From NCBI RefSeq assembly GCF_000821065.1, contig NZ_CDGG01000001.1, positions 124,001-188,000 on the forward strand: DNA of 64,000 nucleotides, given 5' to 3'. Positions 38,505 through 46,415 of this stretch are shown here, in pieces. Origin of the DNA: Oceanobacillus oncorhynchi (GTDB taxonomy: Bacteria > Bacillota > Bacilli > Bacillales > Amphibacillaceae). The translations under genes and the position numbers were made by a program. Numbering within the stretch: the stretch's first letter is position 1; every line of letters begins with the position of its first letter. The notes beneath the pieces are model-generated. The model made no database searches. It had not been told where the DNA came from and saw only the letters and a list, made by a program, of their open reading frames with translations.

Positions 38505-39737
38505 TTACGATTTCCGAGCTTTTAATTTTACATTCCGTTTCTCCTCCGATTTATCAATCAGGACTGCTGCAGTGGCATCGCCGGTGATATTCATGGTCGT
38601 ATAAGCCATATCGAGTAACCGATAGATGGCTGCGATAGGACCCATCAATTCGATCGGCAGGTTAAGAAGTGTCAGGAACGATGCCCCGAGTACAATTCCG
38701 CCGCCTGGAATACCGGGGGCTGCCATATTTAAAATTGTTGCAATCATAACGAGATAAATAATTTGACCGACACCGAGCGGGATATCATAAAAGTCAGATA
38801 CAAAGACAGCGAGCAGGCTAAATGATACTGCTCCGCCGGCCGTATTAATGGTCGTCCCCAATGGTACAACAAAGTTCGTAATGGATTCGGAAACTTTAAA
38901 ATCATTTCTGGTTACCCGCATGGTTGTCGGCATCGTTACAGCAGAGCTTGTAGTGGATAGCGATACCAGCCACACTTTATAAATGCCCTTAATAAAATCA
39001 ATCGGATTGAATTTAGTATATAACCAGACTGGAATTAACATCACCAGGATAAATACGACAATACATGCGAAATATGCTGTGAAAATATATAATCCAAGTG
39101 CAGAGAAAATGCCGGCACCATATTCAGCAATGGCGTAGGCCATCAGAAAAATAATTCCAATCGGTGTGAGCTCCATGATGAAATCAAGAATTTTAAAGAT
39201 GACTTTGGACAGGCTGTTGATAAACGTTTTGACTGGATCCGCCTCTTTCCCAACGATAACAATGGCTACCGAGAAAATAACAGTGAATAAAATAGTCGCA
39301 AAAATATCGCCTTCAGAAATCGCCTGAAATAGATTGCTTGGTACGATATTCATAAAGAAATCTGCGACACTTGGTTCGGTAATTTCCCCGTCATACCCGA
39401 CGCCGGCATCCATATTAATTCGCTGACCAGGACGAATCAAGTAGGAAATGACTAAGCTGATGGCGGCGGTGGTGATAAACATGGCAACAAAGACAACAAT
39501 ACTTTTAAAGCCAATTCGGCCGAGGTCACTGGAACTGCCAATATTAATAATCCCAGTGGAGACGGCTACAAAAATAATGGGAATAATCATCATCTGAATT
39601 AAATTTAAGTAAATATCGCCGATAAATTTTGCTTGAATCGAGAATTCGGGTAAAAGGATACCGAATAGGATTCCGAGCCCGAACCCAATCGCAATTCGGG
39701 TGAATAAGTGTTTTTTAGCGGTTAACAAGTTTTTCAT
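38505..39737 (-). CDS. Dicarboxylate/amino acid:cation symporter (DAACS family)
   Basis: The 410-residue transporter has eight helices and two re-entrant loops typical of GltP/GltT-like proteins. The serine-rich hairpin SLSTTSSAVTMPTTMR and the NMAAPGIPGGGIV and DMAYTTMNITGDATAAVLI motifs of helices 7 and 8 are clear. Family members carry glutamate, aspartate, C4-dicarboxylates, serine or cystine with Na+ or H+. The gene overlaps the end of pheA by 23 nt and shares its promoter, which suggests a link to amino acid supply. Exact substrate is not known. Confidence 0.9.
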   Translation of the reverse strand: MKNLLTAKKHLFTRIAIGFGLGILFGILLPEFSIQAKFIGDIYLNLIQMMIIPIIFVAVSTGIINIGSSSDLGRIGFKSIVVFVAMFITTAAISLVISYLIRPGQRINMDAGVGYDGEITEPSVADFFMNIVPSNLFQAISEGDIFATILFTVIFSVAIVIVGKEADPVKTFINSLSKVIFKILDFIMELTPIGIIFLMAYAIAEYGAGIFSALGLYIFTAYFACIVVFILVMLIPVWLYTKFNPIDFIKGIYKVWLVSLSTTSSAVTMPTTMRVTRNDFKVSESITNFVVPLGTTINTAGGAVSFSLLAVFVSDFYDIPLGVGQIIYLVMIATILNMAAPGIPGGGIVLGASFLTLLNLPIELMGPIAAIYRLLDMAYTTMNITGDATAAVLIDKSEEKRNVKLKARKS

Positions 39738-40584
39738 GCTGTAAGGCTCCTTTGTATGCTGGGATTTTACCTTTACGGTAATTGCCTAAAATATTTATAT
39801 AGGTGCAGCTATCTTCTAACTCCTTTAATGCCATATGGAGTGCCTCGTGACCGGCACCGTTATCGATATCGATAAAGAATCCATACGCGAACGGTTCCGA
39901 TTGAACGGGACGGGGCATCAAGTAGAGTACATCAATCGCATGCTTTTTAAAAATGTGTAACATATCGCTTAGTAAGCTGGTGCTGTGATTGGCTTCGACA
40001 TACATTGATGTTTTATCCTGTATTTGATTCACTAGCTCCTTTTTCTTTTTAAAAAATAAGAAACGCGTCGTATTGAATGGATTGTCATTAATATTTTCCT
40101 GCATCACGGTCATGCCGTACAATGCTGCAGCATGGCTGCCTGCGATGCTGGCGATGGTATGATCCGCTGCATGCTTCACCATTTCCACCGCACCAGCTGT
40201 ATCCATATAGTCAATGACCTCGATATGCGGGTACTGGCTTAAATAGGTATCGCATTGTTTAAGTGCTTCCGGATGTGAATACACTTTTGTGATTTCCGAA
40301 AGCTCTATGGGATGCTTTGTAATGAGTGCATGATCAATTTTTACATAGATTTCATCCGTAGCGGTGACATCTACATACTTCAATAAATCAATCGTTCTAG
40401 TAATCGGACCGCTTGTTGCGTTTTCTACTGGCAGCGCAATATAGTCAACCTCCTCATGGAGCAATGCATCCACTAATAATGGAAAAGTAGGATACCCCTT
40501 CGTCTGATAATTATTTCCTTCACTAAACTTTTGGCATGCAATCGTACTGTAGCTGCCTTCCACGCCTTGATAACCAATTAACAA
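39715..40584 (-). CDS. pheA: Prephenate dehydratase with ACT domain
   Basis: The enzyme turns prephenate into phenylpyruvate in phenylalanine synthesis. The catalytic domain (residues about 1-180) has GYQGVEGSYS, LPVENATSG and the active-site TRF at 173-175. An ACT domain (about 190-280) follows. The usual Phe-binding ESRP motif is replaced by MPRP at 223-226, so feedback inhibition may be weak. I start at TTG 40584 because AGAGGAG lies 8 nt before it; an ATG at 40620 lies inside a terminator stem. It is the first gene of a two-gene operon behind a long leader. Confidence 0.92.
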   Translation of the reverse strand: MLIGYQGVEGSYSTIACQKFSEGNNYQTKGYPTFPLLVDALLHEEVDYIALPVENATSGPITRTIDLLKYVDVTATDEIYVKIDHALITKHPIELSEITKVYSHPEALKQCDTYLSQYPHIEVIDYMDTAGAVEMVKHAADHTIASIAGSHAAALYGMTVMQENINDNPFNTTRFLFFKKKKELVNQIQDKTSMYVEANHSTSLLSDMLHIFKKHAIDVLYLMPRPVQSEPFAYGFFIDIDNGAGHEALHMALKELEDSCTYINILGNYRKGKIPAYKGALQHEKLVNR

Positions 40585-40608
40585 TCTATTCACTCCTCTA
40601 TTGATAAT

Positions 40609-40661
40609 AAAAAAGACCATTTATGCTTCTGCCGCTGGAATAGGAGAAACGTAAATGGTCT
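40609..40661 (-). terminator. Leader terminator II of pheA
   Basis: AGACCATTTA and TAAATGGTCT form a perfect 10-bp stem with a 28-nt loop and a T run on the minus strand, directly before the pheA ribosome binding site. Confidence 0.75.
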
Positions 40662-40670
40662 ACAAAATAT

Positions 40671-40707
40671 AAAAAACCAGCCACTTCGATTTCTCCTGTG
40701 ACTGGTT
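40671..40707 (-). terminator. Leader terminator I of pheA
   Basis: AACCAGTCAC and GTGGCTGGTT (one G-T pair) form a 10-bp stem with a 13-nt loop and a T run on the minus strand. Confidence 0.8.
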
Positions 40708-40865
40708 AAACATGTTTACATGCTAATCAGCCATCTTAGATATAGGTCGTCTATATCCTTGATGGCATATAGACGCTATCTAAAATAGCTAAAAAAGAAA
40801 CGATTTAATTGTTGGGATGGATGCTTTAACATAATAATCACTCGAATCTTTTAATTGTTAAATAG

Positions 40866-40894
40866 ATTCTAACGATTTGTTGGTGTGTTGTCAA
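40866..40894 (-). promoter_or_regulatory. Sigma-A-type promoter of the pheA operon
   Basis: On the minus strand TTGACA (40894-40889) and TAGAAT (40871-40866) are spaced by 17 bp. This places the start near 40859 and the leader at about 275 nt. Confidence 0.75.
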
Positions 40895-41024
40895 TACGAA
40901 CAGTCAGGAATTTTGGCTAATGGATAGGGAGTCATTGCATAGGCGTTCTGCAAAGAGCAAAAAAACCAATGATATTTCTCTGCAGCTAGGGTTATAATCT
41001 AATTATAGTAACTTAATCTAAAGG

Positions 41025-41177
41025 ATGCATGAGAATGTAAGTAAATTGTATATCGAAAACAAGGAATGGGATATGCTGCTCCTCGATTTGATGCTGCCGG
41101 GAATGGCAGGGGAGCAGGTCCTTACAATGGAAGGTCATGCCGTTGAAAGAAGCAAGGCTTGTTTGCTCTTGTTATAA
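41025..41177 (+). pseudogene. Fragment of a response-regulator receiver domain
   Basis: The frame starting at ATG 41025 reads through EWDMLLLDLMLPGMAGEQVL, the region around the phospho-acceptor Asp of OmpR-type receivers. It stops after 50 codons. The N-terminal acidic pocket, the second half of the receiver and the DNA-binding domain are missing. No ribosome binding site is suitably placed. It is a decayed leftover of a regulator gene. Confidence 0.65.
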
Positions 41178-41267
41178 AAACTTGATAAACTATTAATGGC
41201 ATGATTGCCAGTTTTTATTCAGAGGAGAGCCTTTCCATGATTATTCAATTCATTCGTTATAGATAAT

Positions 41268-41343
41268 AAAAGGTATAGACTGCATGCAAACCCAGTTCAT
41301 TTTTTTAAAAATAAAACGAGGGTTTATTTGTCTATGCCTTTTT
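41268..41343 (+). terminator. Long hairpin upstream of rlmA, probable terminator
   Basis: AAAAGGTATAGAC (41268-41280) pairs with GTCTATGCCTTTT (41330-41342), with an inner AAACCC/GGGTTT stem, followed by T. Confidence 0.5.
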
Positions 41344-41380
41344 CATTTATCTACAAAAACGAATGAATGAGGTGTCTGCT

Positions 41381-42275
41381 TTGTCTAAAATGACAAAAAA
41401 AGTAAAAAGCGCAACATATGTAAGCAAATTTGAATCCATTTTCAAATGTCCTATTTGTGAAGCATGGATGAAAGTATTTGAATTAAAAAGTTTCATTTGC
41501 TCCAACAATCATACGTTTGATTTCACGAAACAAGGATATATTAACTTAACGACACACCCCAATGAAAACGAAGTACAGTAAAGAGCTTTTTGAGGCACGA
41601 AGGAAGCTTATTGCAGAGGATAAATTCTTTGAACCGCTTATTCAAGCAATTGCAGAAATGATAGAAAGGCAAGCTGATAAAGATAAAGAACCATTATTCA
41701 TACTTGATACAGGATGCGGTGAAGGTTCTCATCTAGCTAATGTATGCGATAAAGTGAGTTCGGACTTTGGGAAAACTGTAACAGGAGTAGGGATTGATAT
41801 TTCCAAAGAAGGTGTATTAGCAGCTTCTAAGAACTACACTAATCAGATTTGGACGGTAGCAGATCTTGCCAATACGCCGTTTAAGGATAGACAGTTTGAT
41901 GTGCTTCTTAATATCTTATCACCCTCCAATTATGCAGAATTTAATAGACTATTGAAAGCGGATGGGATAGTGATTAAAGTTGTTCCACGAAGCGGCTATC
42001 TAAAAGAAATAAGAGAGGCCTTATTTGATAAACCCGTAAAGCAGGATTACTCTAATTCAGAGACGGTTGACCGTTTTAACGAAAACTTTCGCATCATGGA
42101 TAGTTTCAGGGTGTATTATACCAGGAAACTGAATCAGCCGTCCATTCAATCGTTGATGCAAATGTCTCCTTTAACGTGGTCAGCCAAGGAGGAACGGATA
42201 AAATCATTTGCAGAAAGAGAAATAGCTGAAATAACCGTGGATTTAGAAATATTAATTGGCAGGAAAACAATTTAA
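41381..42275 (+). pseudogene. rlmA: 23S rRNA guanine N1-methyltransferase RlmA, frameshifted
   Basis: The first part (to 41581) has the zinc finger CPIC...ICSNNHTF and FDFTKQGYINL. The second part, in another frame, has KELFEARRKL, the S-adenosylmethionine loop LDTGCGEGSH and NILSPSNYAEF. Removing one C from the CCCC run at 41557-41560 joins them as THPMKTKYSKELF. RlmA methylates G745/G748 of 23S rRNA, and the Gram-positive form affects macrolide binding. I take TTG 41381 as start after GAGGTG. Confidence 0.85.
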
Positions 42276-42606
42276 ATCACATAATATATTGGCTACGTCA
42301 GCTAAATAGACGAGGGATTTTTGGTCTCTCGTCTAATTTTTATATTTTAGTCTGAGCATTTCTAATTTCTGTACAAAAAGGGAAAACCAGAGCCAGGTAA
42401 CAGATCCAATATACCTCGCAAAATAGGTTATTTTAAATGACGAAACGCCATTTGAATAAAAAAATGTTATATTAAATATATAAACTTTCCAGAAAAAATA
42501 ATAAATAGAACACCTTACATATGTGTTTAAACTCGTTTATGAAAGAGGACTTTTTGAAAGTAAAGGCCGCGTTTATTCTTTGATTAGATGGAAGAGGTGA
42601 TGAACG
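42276..42606 (+). other. Upstream region of the LacI-type regulator
   Basis: Besides the terminator at 42307-42342, no ORF is visible. No copy of the GTATATCGATATAC operator found downstream at 43847 occurs here, so self-regulation by the same operator is not evident. Confidence 0.4.
42307..42342 (+). terminator. Intrinsic terminator of the rlmA region
   Basis: TAGACGAGGGA (42307-42317) pairs with TCTCTCGTCTA (42325-42335), followed by a T run. Confidence 0.8.
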
Positions 42607-43626
42607 TTGAAAAAACCTAAAAAGAATGTGCGTGTTACGTTACAAGAGGTGGCAGATCATGCTGGCGTATCGACGACGACCGCTTCTTTAGTCGTTAGAA
42701 ATAACCCAAGAATATCAGAAGCTACCCGAAATAAAGTATTAGCATCTATGGAAGAATTGGGATACGTTTATGACAGAGTAGCTGCCAATATGCGATCTCA
42801 GAATTCCAATATCATTGGGGTCATCGTTACGGATATCGCAAATAAATTTATTTCAGAATTTTTGATAGGTGTACAAAATACGCTGGAGGACTTTGGCTAT
42901 ACGGTATTGCTTGGTACAACCTTTGATTCTGTGGAAAAACAACAAAAATTAATATCGACGATGGTAGAGCATCGAGTAGATGGGCTGATTCTTAATCCTG
43001 CCTCAAGAAGTGTTGGTAAAACAGTAAAACAGCTAAATAATTTGAAAATTCCTTTAGTGCTTGCTAATCGGGAATTAACCAATGTGCATGCAGATTATGT
43101 AGGTATTGATTATCCAGAAGGAACGTATAAAGCAATAAGCCATTTAATCAGCAAAGGACATGAAAAAATAGCTTTTTTAGGCGGGGTGAAAAATTCTTCC
43201 ACATGGACAGAAAGAATGGAAGGCTACCGGACGGCGCATGAAAATGCTAACCTGACGCTTGATGAATCACTTGTCATTGACAGTGAACCAACCGATAAAG
43301 GTGGCGAAGAAGCAGCTTTAAAGATGCTGGATTTACCGGAGATTCCTACTGCTATTTTTTGTTTTAGTGATTTAATCGCTTTTGGCGTGATGAAGGTGTT
43401 AACTCAAAAAGGGATCGTGATTGGACGTGACATCGATATTGTAGGATTTGATAATATTCCTGAAGCAGAAATATATCATCCGCCATTAACGACAGTTTCT
43501 TCCTATCCTAAATCTATTGGCAATCAAGCGGCAAAACTTCTACATAGTAAAGTAAAACGTGAGAGTGAGGAAATGCATCGCGTGATACTTAAGCCGCAGC
43601 TCGTTATCAGAGAAACATCTAAATAA
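42607..43626 (+). CDS. LacI-family transcriptional regulator
   Basis: The 339-residue protein has the LacI HTH near residues 9-30 (VTLQEVADHAGVSTTTASLVVRN) with the hinge following. The ligand-binding domain has IIGVIVTDIANKF, DGLILNPA and the VGFDNIPEAEIYHPPLTT signature. The start is TTG 42607, about 8 nt after AGAGGTG. It stands directly upstream of the MFS-shikimate dehydrogenase operon, whose promoter carries two palindromes with a central CG as expected for LacI-family operators. Confidence 0.9.
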   Translation: MKKPKKNVRVTLQEVADHAGVSTTTASLVVRNNPRISEATRNKVLASMEELGYVYDRVAANMRSQNSNIIGVIVTDIANKFISEFLIGVQNTLEDFGYTVLLGTTFDSVEKQQKLISTMVEHRVDGLILNPASRSVGKTVKQLNNLKIPLVLANRELTNVHADYVGIDYPEGTYKAISHLISKGHEKIAFLGGVKNSSTWTERMEGYRTAHENANLTLDESLVIDSEPTDKGGEEAALKMLDLPEIPTAIFCFSDLIAFGVMKVLTQKGIVIGRDIDIVGFDNIPEAEIYHPPLTTVSSYPKSIGNQAAKLLHSKVKRESEEMHRVILKPQLVIRETSK

Positions 43627-43635
43627 TCGATAAAT

Positions 43636-43681
43636 AAAGAGAGGACTTTCCTGTTCGTATAGGAAGGTTCTCTCTCTTTTT
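43636..43681 (+). terminator. Intrinsic terminator of the LacI-type gene
   Basis: A stem of about 14-17 bp (from 43636-43652 with the matching arm from 43661) has an 8-nt loop and a T run. Confidence 0.8.
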
Positions 43682-43734
43682 GAGAAGGAAAATAGAGAGT
43701 ATTTGAAGTGAAGCAAGTGAAAGACGTCACAATG

Positions 43735-43763
43735 TTGACACAAAAAAATTGCAGGAGTATAGT
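43735..43763 (+). promoter_or_regulatory. Sigma-A-type promoter of the MFS-aroE operon
   Basis: TTGACA and TATAGT are separated by exactly 17 bp. Transcription should start near 43770, giving a leader of about 175 nt. Confidence 0.75.
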
Positions 43764-43779
43764 GGGTTTCGTTGTTTAA

Positions 43780-43863
43780 GTATATCGTTATACCAAAAAA
43801 CACCTAAAGTTATTCTTATATTAGGTTTATTATATTTTACTTATTAGTATATCGATATACTAA
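43780..43863 (+). promoter_or_regulatory. Two LacI-type operators
   Basis: A perfect 20-bp palindrome with central CG (43844-43863, core GTATATCGATATAC) lies in the leader. A second, near-palindromic core GTATATCGTTATAC lies at 43780-43793, about 67 bp centre to centre. Both are downstream of the predicted start site, so binding could block elongation or loop the DNA. The LacI-type regulator encoded next door is the obvious candidate. Confidence 0.65.
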
Positions 43864-43946
43864 CGAGTTTAAAAATTATCGTACCAACTATATAGGAGGG
43901 TGAGAGTAACTTTCTATAAGAGAGCACATTGCAAAGGAGAAACGTC

Positions 43947-45182
43947 ATGAAGCATCCATACTTAAATATGGGAGTAGGGATTTATCTAAGTTATTTGCTT
44001 TTGGGAATGGTCAATATCGTATTGGCATCAAATATGAGCTTTTTATCGGAACGTTTGGATGTTTTCCGGACAGACATCAGCTTGCTGATCTCTGTTGTCG
44101 GGATTGGCCACTTGCTTAGTATCAATATTGCAGGTAAGCTGTCAGATCGCTACGGAAGAAAGCCATTACTCATATTGGCTGCCATACTTTATGCTGTATT
44201 CCTTATAGGGGTACCGACAACCACTCATTTCGCATTGGCTATGTTTTTCGCTTTGTTTGCAGGCATAAGTAACTCATTATTGGACGCTGCTTCCTATCCA
44301 GCGCTTAATGAAGGGTTTAAAGAGGCAGCGGGCACAGCAACGGTTTTGATTAAAGCATTTATGTCCATAGGGGCTGCACTTCTTCCTGTATTCATCGCAT
44401 TTTTGATATCCCAAGACATGTTTTTCGGATATGCATTCTTCCTGCCGGCGATAGTATTTATTGGCCTGGGATTTTACTTCATCCCCGTCCGGTTTCCGGC
44501 TGTTAATGGGGAGAAGCGTAAGGAAGAGATGGACAAGGAGAACGTCGAAAAGCAAGCTTCCAATCCGCATAGCTGGAAAGAAGGCACAGCTATCGTATTG
44601 ATTGGATTTTTTTCCGTTTCCATGACCATTGTCATTCAGACCTGGCTGCCTACGTTTGGCCAAGAAATGATTCAGCTGAATGAAAATAATGCAGTAAGGT
44701 TGCTCAGCTTTTACAGTGTTGGCGGGCTTATTTCTGTTTTACTGCTTGCCTGGTTATTGAAAAGAATCATCAAGCCGATCACCGCAATGATGTTCGCACC
44801 GGGTGTTGCTGCCATCTTTGTTTTTGCGCTGCTGTTTGCTCATGACTCCTCACTCGTACCGTTCATTGCGTTCTTTCTGGGGTTATCTACCTCTGGGATT
44901 TACCAGTTGGCAATGACGGTGATGATTCAAATGTTTCCAAATAACAAAGGAGTCAGTGTTTCCTATGTTAGTGCTGCTGCGAGTGTGGCCTTCATGGTTA
45001 TCCCTTATATCACGGGATTGCTGACAAAGCATATCGGGATATCCTCGGTATTCTATCTAGAATTAGTCATAACCATTGTGAGTACAGCTTTAGCATTCTA
45101 TCTATCCAGAAAGATCAAGCTGTTCTCGAAAAGTTACCAAAGAGATATGAATAATAGATTTAAATCTTTGCAAAAATTTTAG
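43947..45182 (+). CDS. MFS transporter (first of a tandem pair)
   Basis: The 411-residue protein has twelve membrane segments and the MFS loop GKLSDRYGRKPL between helices 2 and 3. It is clearly paralogous to the next gene (shared YLSYLLLGMVNIVLASNM-type start, SNSLLDAASYPAL and TSGIYQLAMTVM). ATG 43947 follows AAGGAG; the upstream in-frame TTG overlaps that site. Its place in front of a shikimate dehydrogenase gene suggests uptake of shikimate, quinate or a related cyclic acid, but this is inference. Confidence 0.85.
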   Translation: MKHPYLNMGVGIYLSYLLLGMVNIVLASNMSFLSERLDVFRTDISLLISVVGIGHLLSINIAGKLSDRYGRKPLLILAAILYAVFLIGVPTTTHFALAMFFALFAGISNSLLDAASYPALNEGFKEAAGTATVLIKAFMSIGAALLPVFIAFLISQDMFFGYAFFLPAIVFIGLGFYFIPVRFPAVNGEKRKEEMDKENVEKQASNPHSWKEGTAIVLIGFFSVSMTIVIQTWLPTFGQEMIQLNENNAVRLLSFYSVGGLISVLLLAWLLKRIIKPITAMMFAPGVAAIFVFALLFAHDSSLVPFIAFFLGLSTSGIYQLAMTVMIQMFPNNKGVSVSYVSAAASVAFMVIPYITGLLTKHIGISSVFYLELVITIVSTALAFYLSRKIKLFSKSYQRDMNNRFKSLQKF

Positions 45183-45194
45183 AGGTGAGAAAAA

Positions 45195-46382
45195 ATGAAA
45201 AATCCATATATCAAAACGTCGTTTGGAATGTACTTGAATTACTTCATGTTAGGAATGATCAATATTATCATCGCTTCCAACATGGGTAACTTATCAGAAA
45301 GCTATAATCAGCCAGTCGAACGTATCAGTTTGCTGGTATCTGCCATTGGTATTGGGAAGCTGGTTGCCTTATTCTTTGCCGGCCGGCTCTCCGATAAGTT
45401 AGGGCGAAAGCCGATTATTATTACCGGGAGCTTTTTATACCTGCTATTCTTAATCGGAATACCATTGCTGTCAAGCTACCCAGTGGCTTTCGCCTTAGCA
45501 ATAACCGCAGGGATTGCGAATTCTTTATTAGACTCAGGAACTTATCCGGCTCTAATCGAATCATTTCCAAAGCAATCAAGTTCAGCAACGGTCCTGGTTA
45601 AAGCAATGGTATCCATTGGCGCAACCCTATTACCAGTTATCCTGGCGTTTCTAGCGTCTCATGATCTTTCATGGGGCTGGTCATTCTACTTATTAGCAGT
45701 CTTGTTCTTAATAAGTGGTATGTATTTAATCTTTATGCCATTCCCAGCAGTCCATACGAATGAAAAGAATGAGAAAACAAGCGAAGCCCAAGATAATCGT
45801 TTTAAAGAGAAACCAAAGTTTTGGGGAGAAGGACTGGCAATCATCCTTATCGGGTTTACGTCTACGGCCTTGTTTGTCGTTTGGCAGACATGGCTTCCGG
45901 AGCTGGGTACAGGTTTCATGGACTTAAGTGAAAATGTCGCTGTACAGCTTTTAAGTTATTTCAGTATAGGTGCATTGGTATCTGTTCTCCTGTTAGCTGT
46001 CGTATTGGACAAATTTATTAAGCCGATAACGATCATGATCATCTACCCGGCAGTTGCTTTTGTATCCATGCTAATGCTTTTCTTTGTTCATTCTTATCCG
46101 GTTGTTATCATATCTACATTTATCCTTGGACTATCAACTTCTGGTATTTTCCAATTAGCAATCAGTGTGATGACAGACTTCTTTGTAGAGAACAAAGGAA
46201 CAACCACATCTTACGTAAATATAGCAGGAAGCGTCGCTTTCATACTCGTTCCAATCATCACAAGCTCTTTGGTTGGAGGAATTGGTATTTCCATGACATT
46301 AGTATTTGACATGGTCATCGCGGTATTAAGTATTTTACTTGCTGTATTTGTACTTTATCGAGGTAAGAAAGTACTCAATTAA
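45195..46382 (+). CDS. MFS transporter (second of a tandem pair)
   Basis: The 395-residue transporter has twelve segments with GRLSDKLGRKPI in the loop and the SLLDSGTYPALIESFP stretch matching its neighbour. The two genes are 12 nt apart and probably arose by tandem duplication. They may form two substrate specificities or a heteromer. GAGGTGAG precedes the ATG. Confidence 0.85.
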   Translation: MKNPYIKTSFGMYLNYFMLGMINIIIASNMGNLSESYNQPVERISLLVSAIGIGKLVALFFAGRLSDKLGRKPIIITGSFLYLLFLIGIPLLSSYPVAFALAITAGIANSLLDSGTYPALIESFPKQSSSATVLVKAMVSIGATLLPVILAFLASHDLSWGWSFYLLAVLFLISGMYLIFMPFPAVHTNEKNEKTSEAQDNRFKEKPKFWGEGLAIILIGFTSTALFVVWQTWLPELGTGFMDLSENVAVQLLSYFSIGALVSVLLLAVVLDKFIKPITIMIIYPAVAFVSMLMLFFVHSYPVVIISTFILGLSTSGIFQLAISVMTDFFVENKGTTTSYVNIAGSVAFILVPIITSSLVGGIGISMTLVFDMVIAVLSILLAVFVLYRGKKVLN

Positions 46383-46415
46383 TACAATAAAATTAAATTT
46401 AAAGGAGATAGAAAC

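Larger units (their letters stand above)
40585..40860 (-). ncRNA. Structured pheA leader with two tandem intrinsic terminators
   Basis: Read on the minus strand, the first hairpin has a 9-bp stem (40767-40775 with 40748-40756). Its loop GCCATC (40761-40766) can pair with GATGGC at 40730-40735, a pseudoknot geometry. Terminator I has 10-bp arms (40698-40707 with 40675-40684) and a T run. Terminator II has 10-bp arms (40652-40661 with 40614-40623) and a T run, ending 25 nt before the pheA start. AGGAGAAA in loop I is complementary to TTTCTCCT in loop II. No T-box motif is present. It looks like a transcription attenuator of unrecognised type. Confidence 0.7.

Noticed and set aside
40585-40620. 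pheA start at ATG 40620
   Set aside because: This codon lies in the terminator II stem with no ribosome binding site; TTG 40584 has AGAGGAG at proper distance.
40585-40860. T-box riboswitch for pheA
   Set aside because: The conserved T-box sequence (TGGNACCGCG) is absent, and neither terminator stem fits the T-box antiterminator layout.
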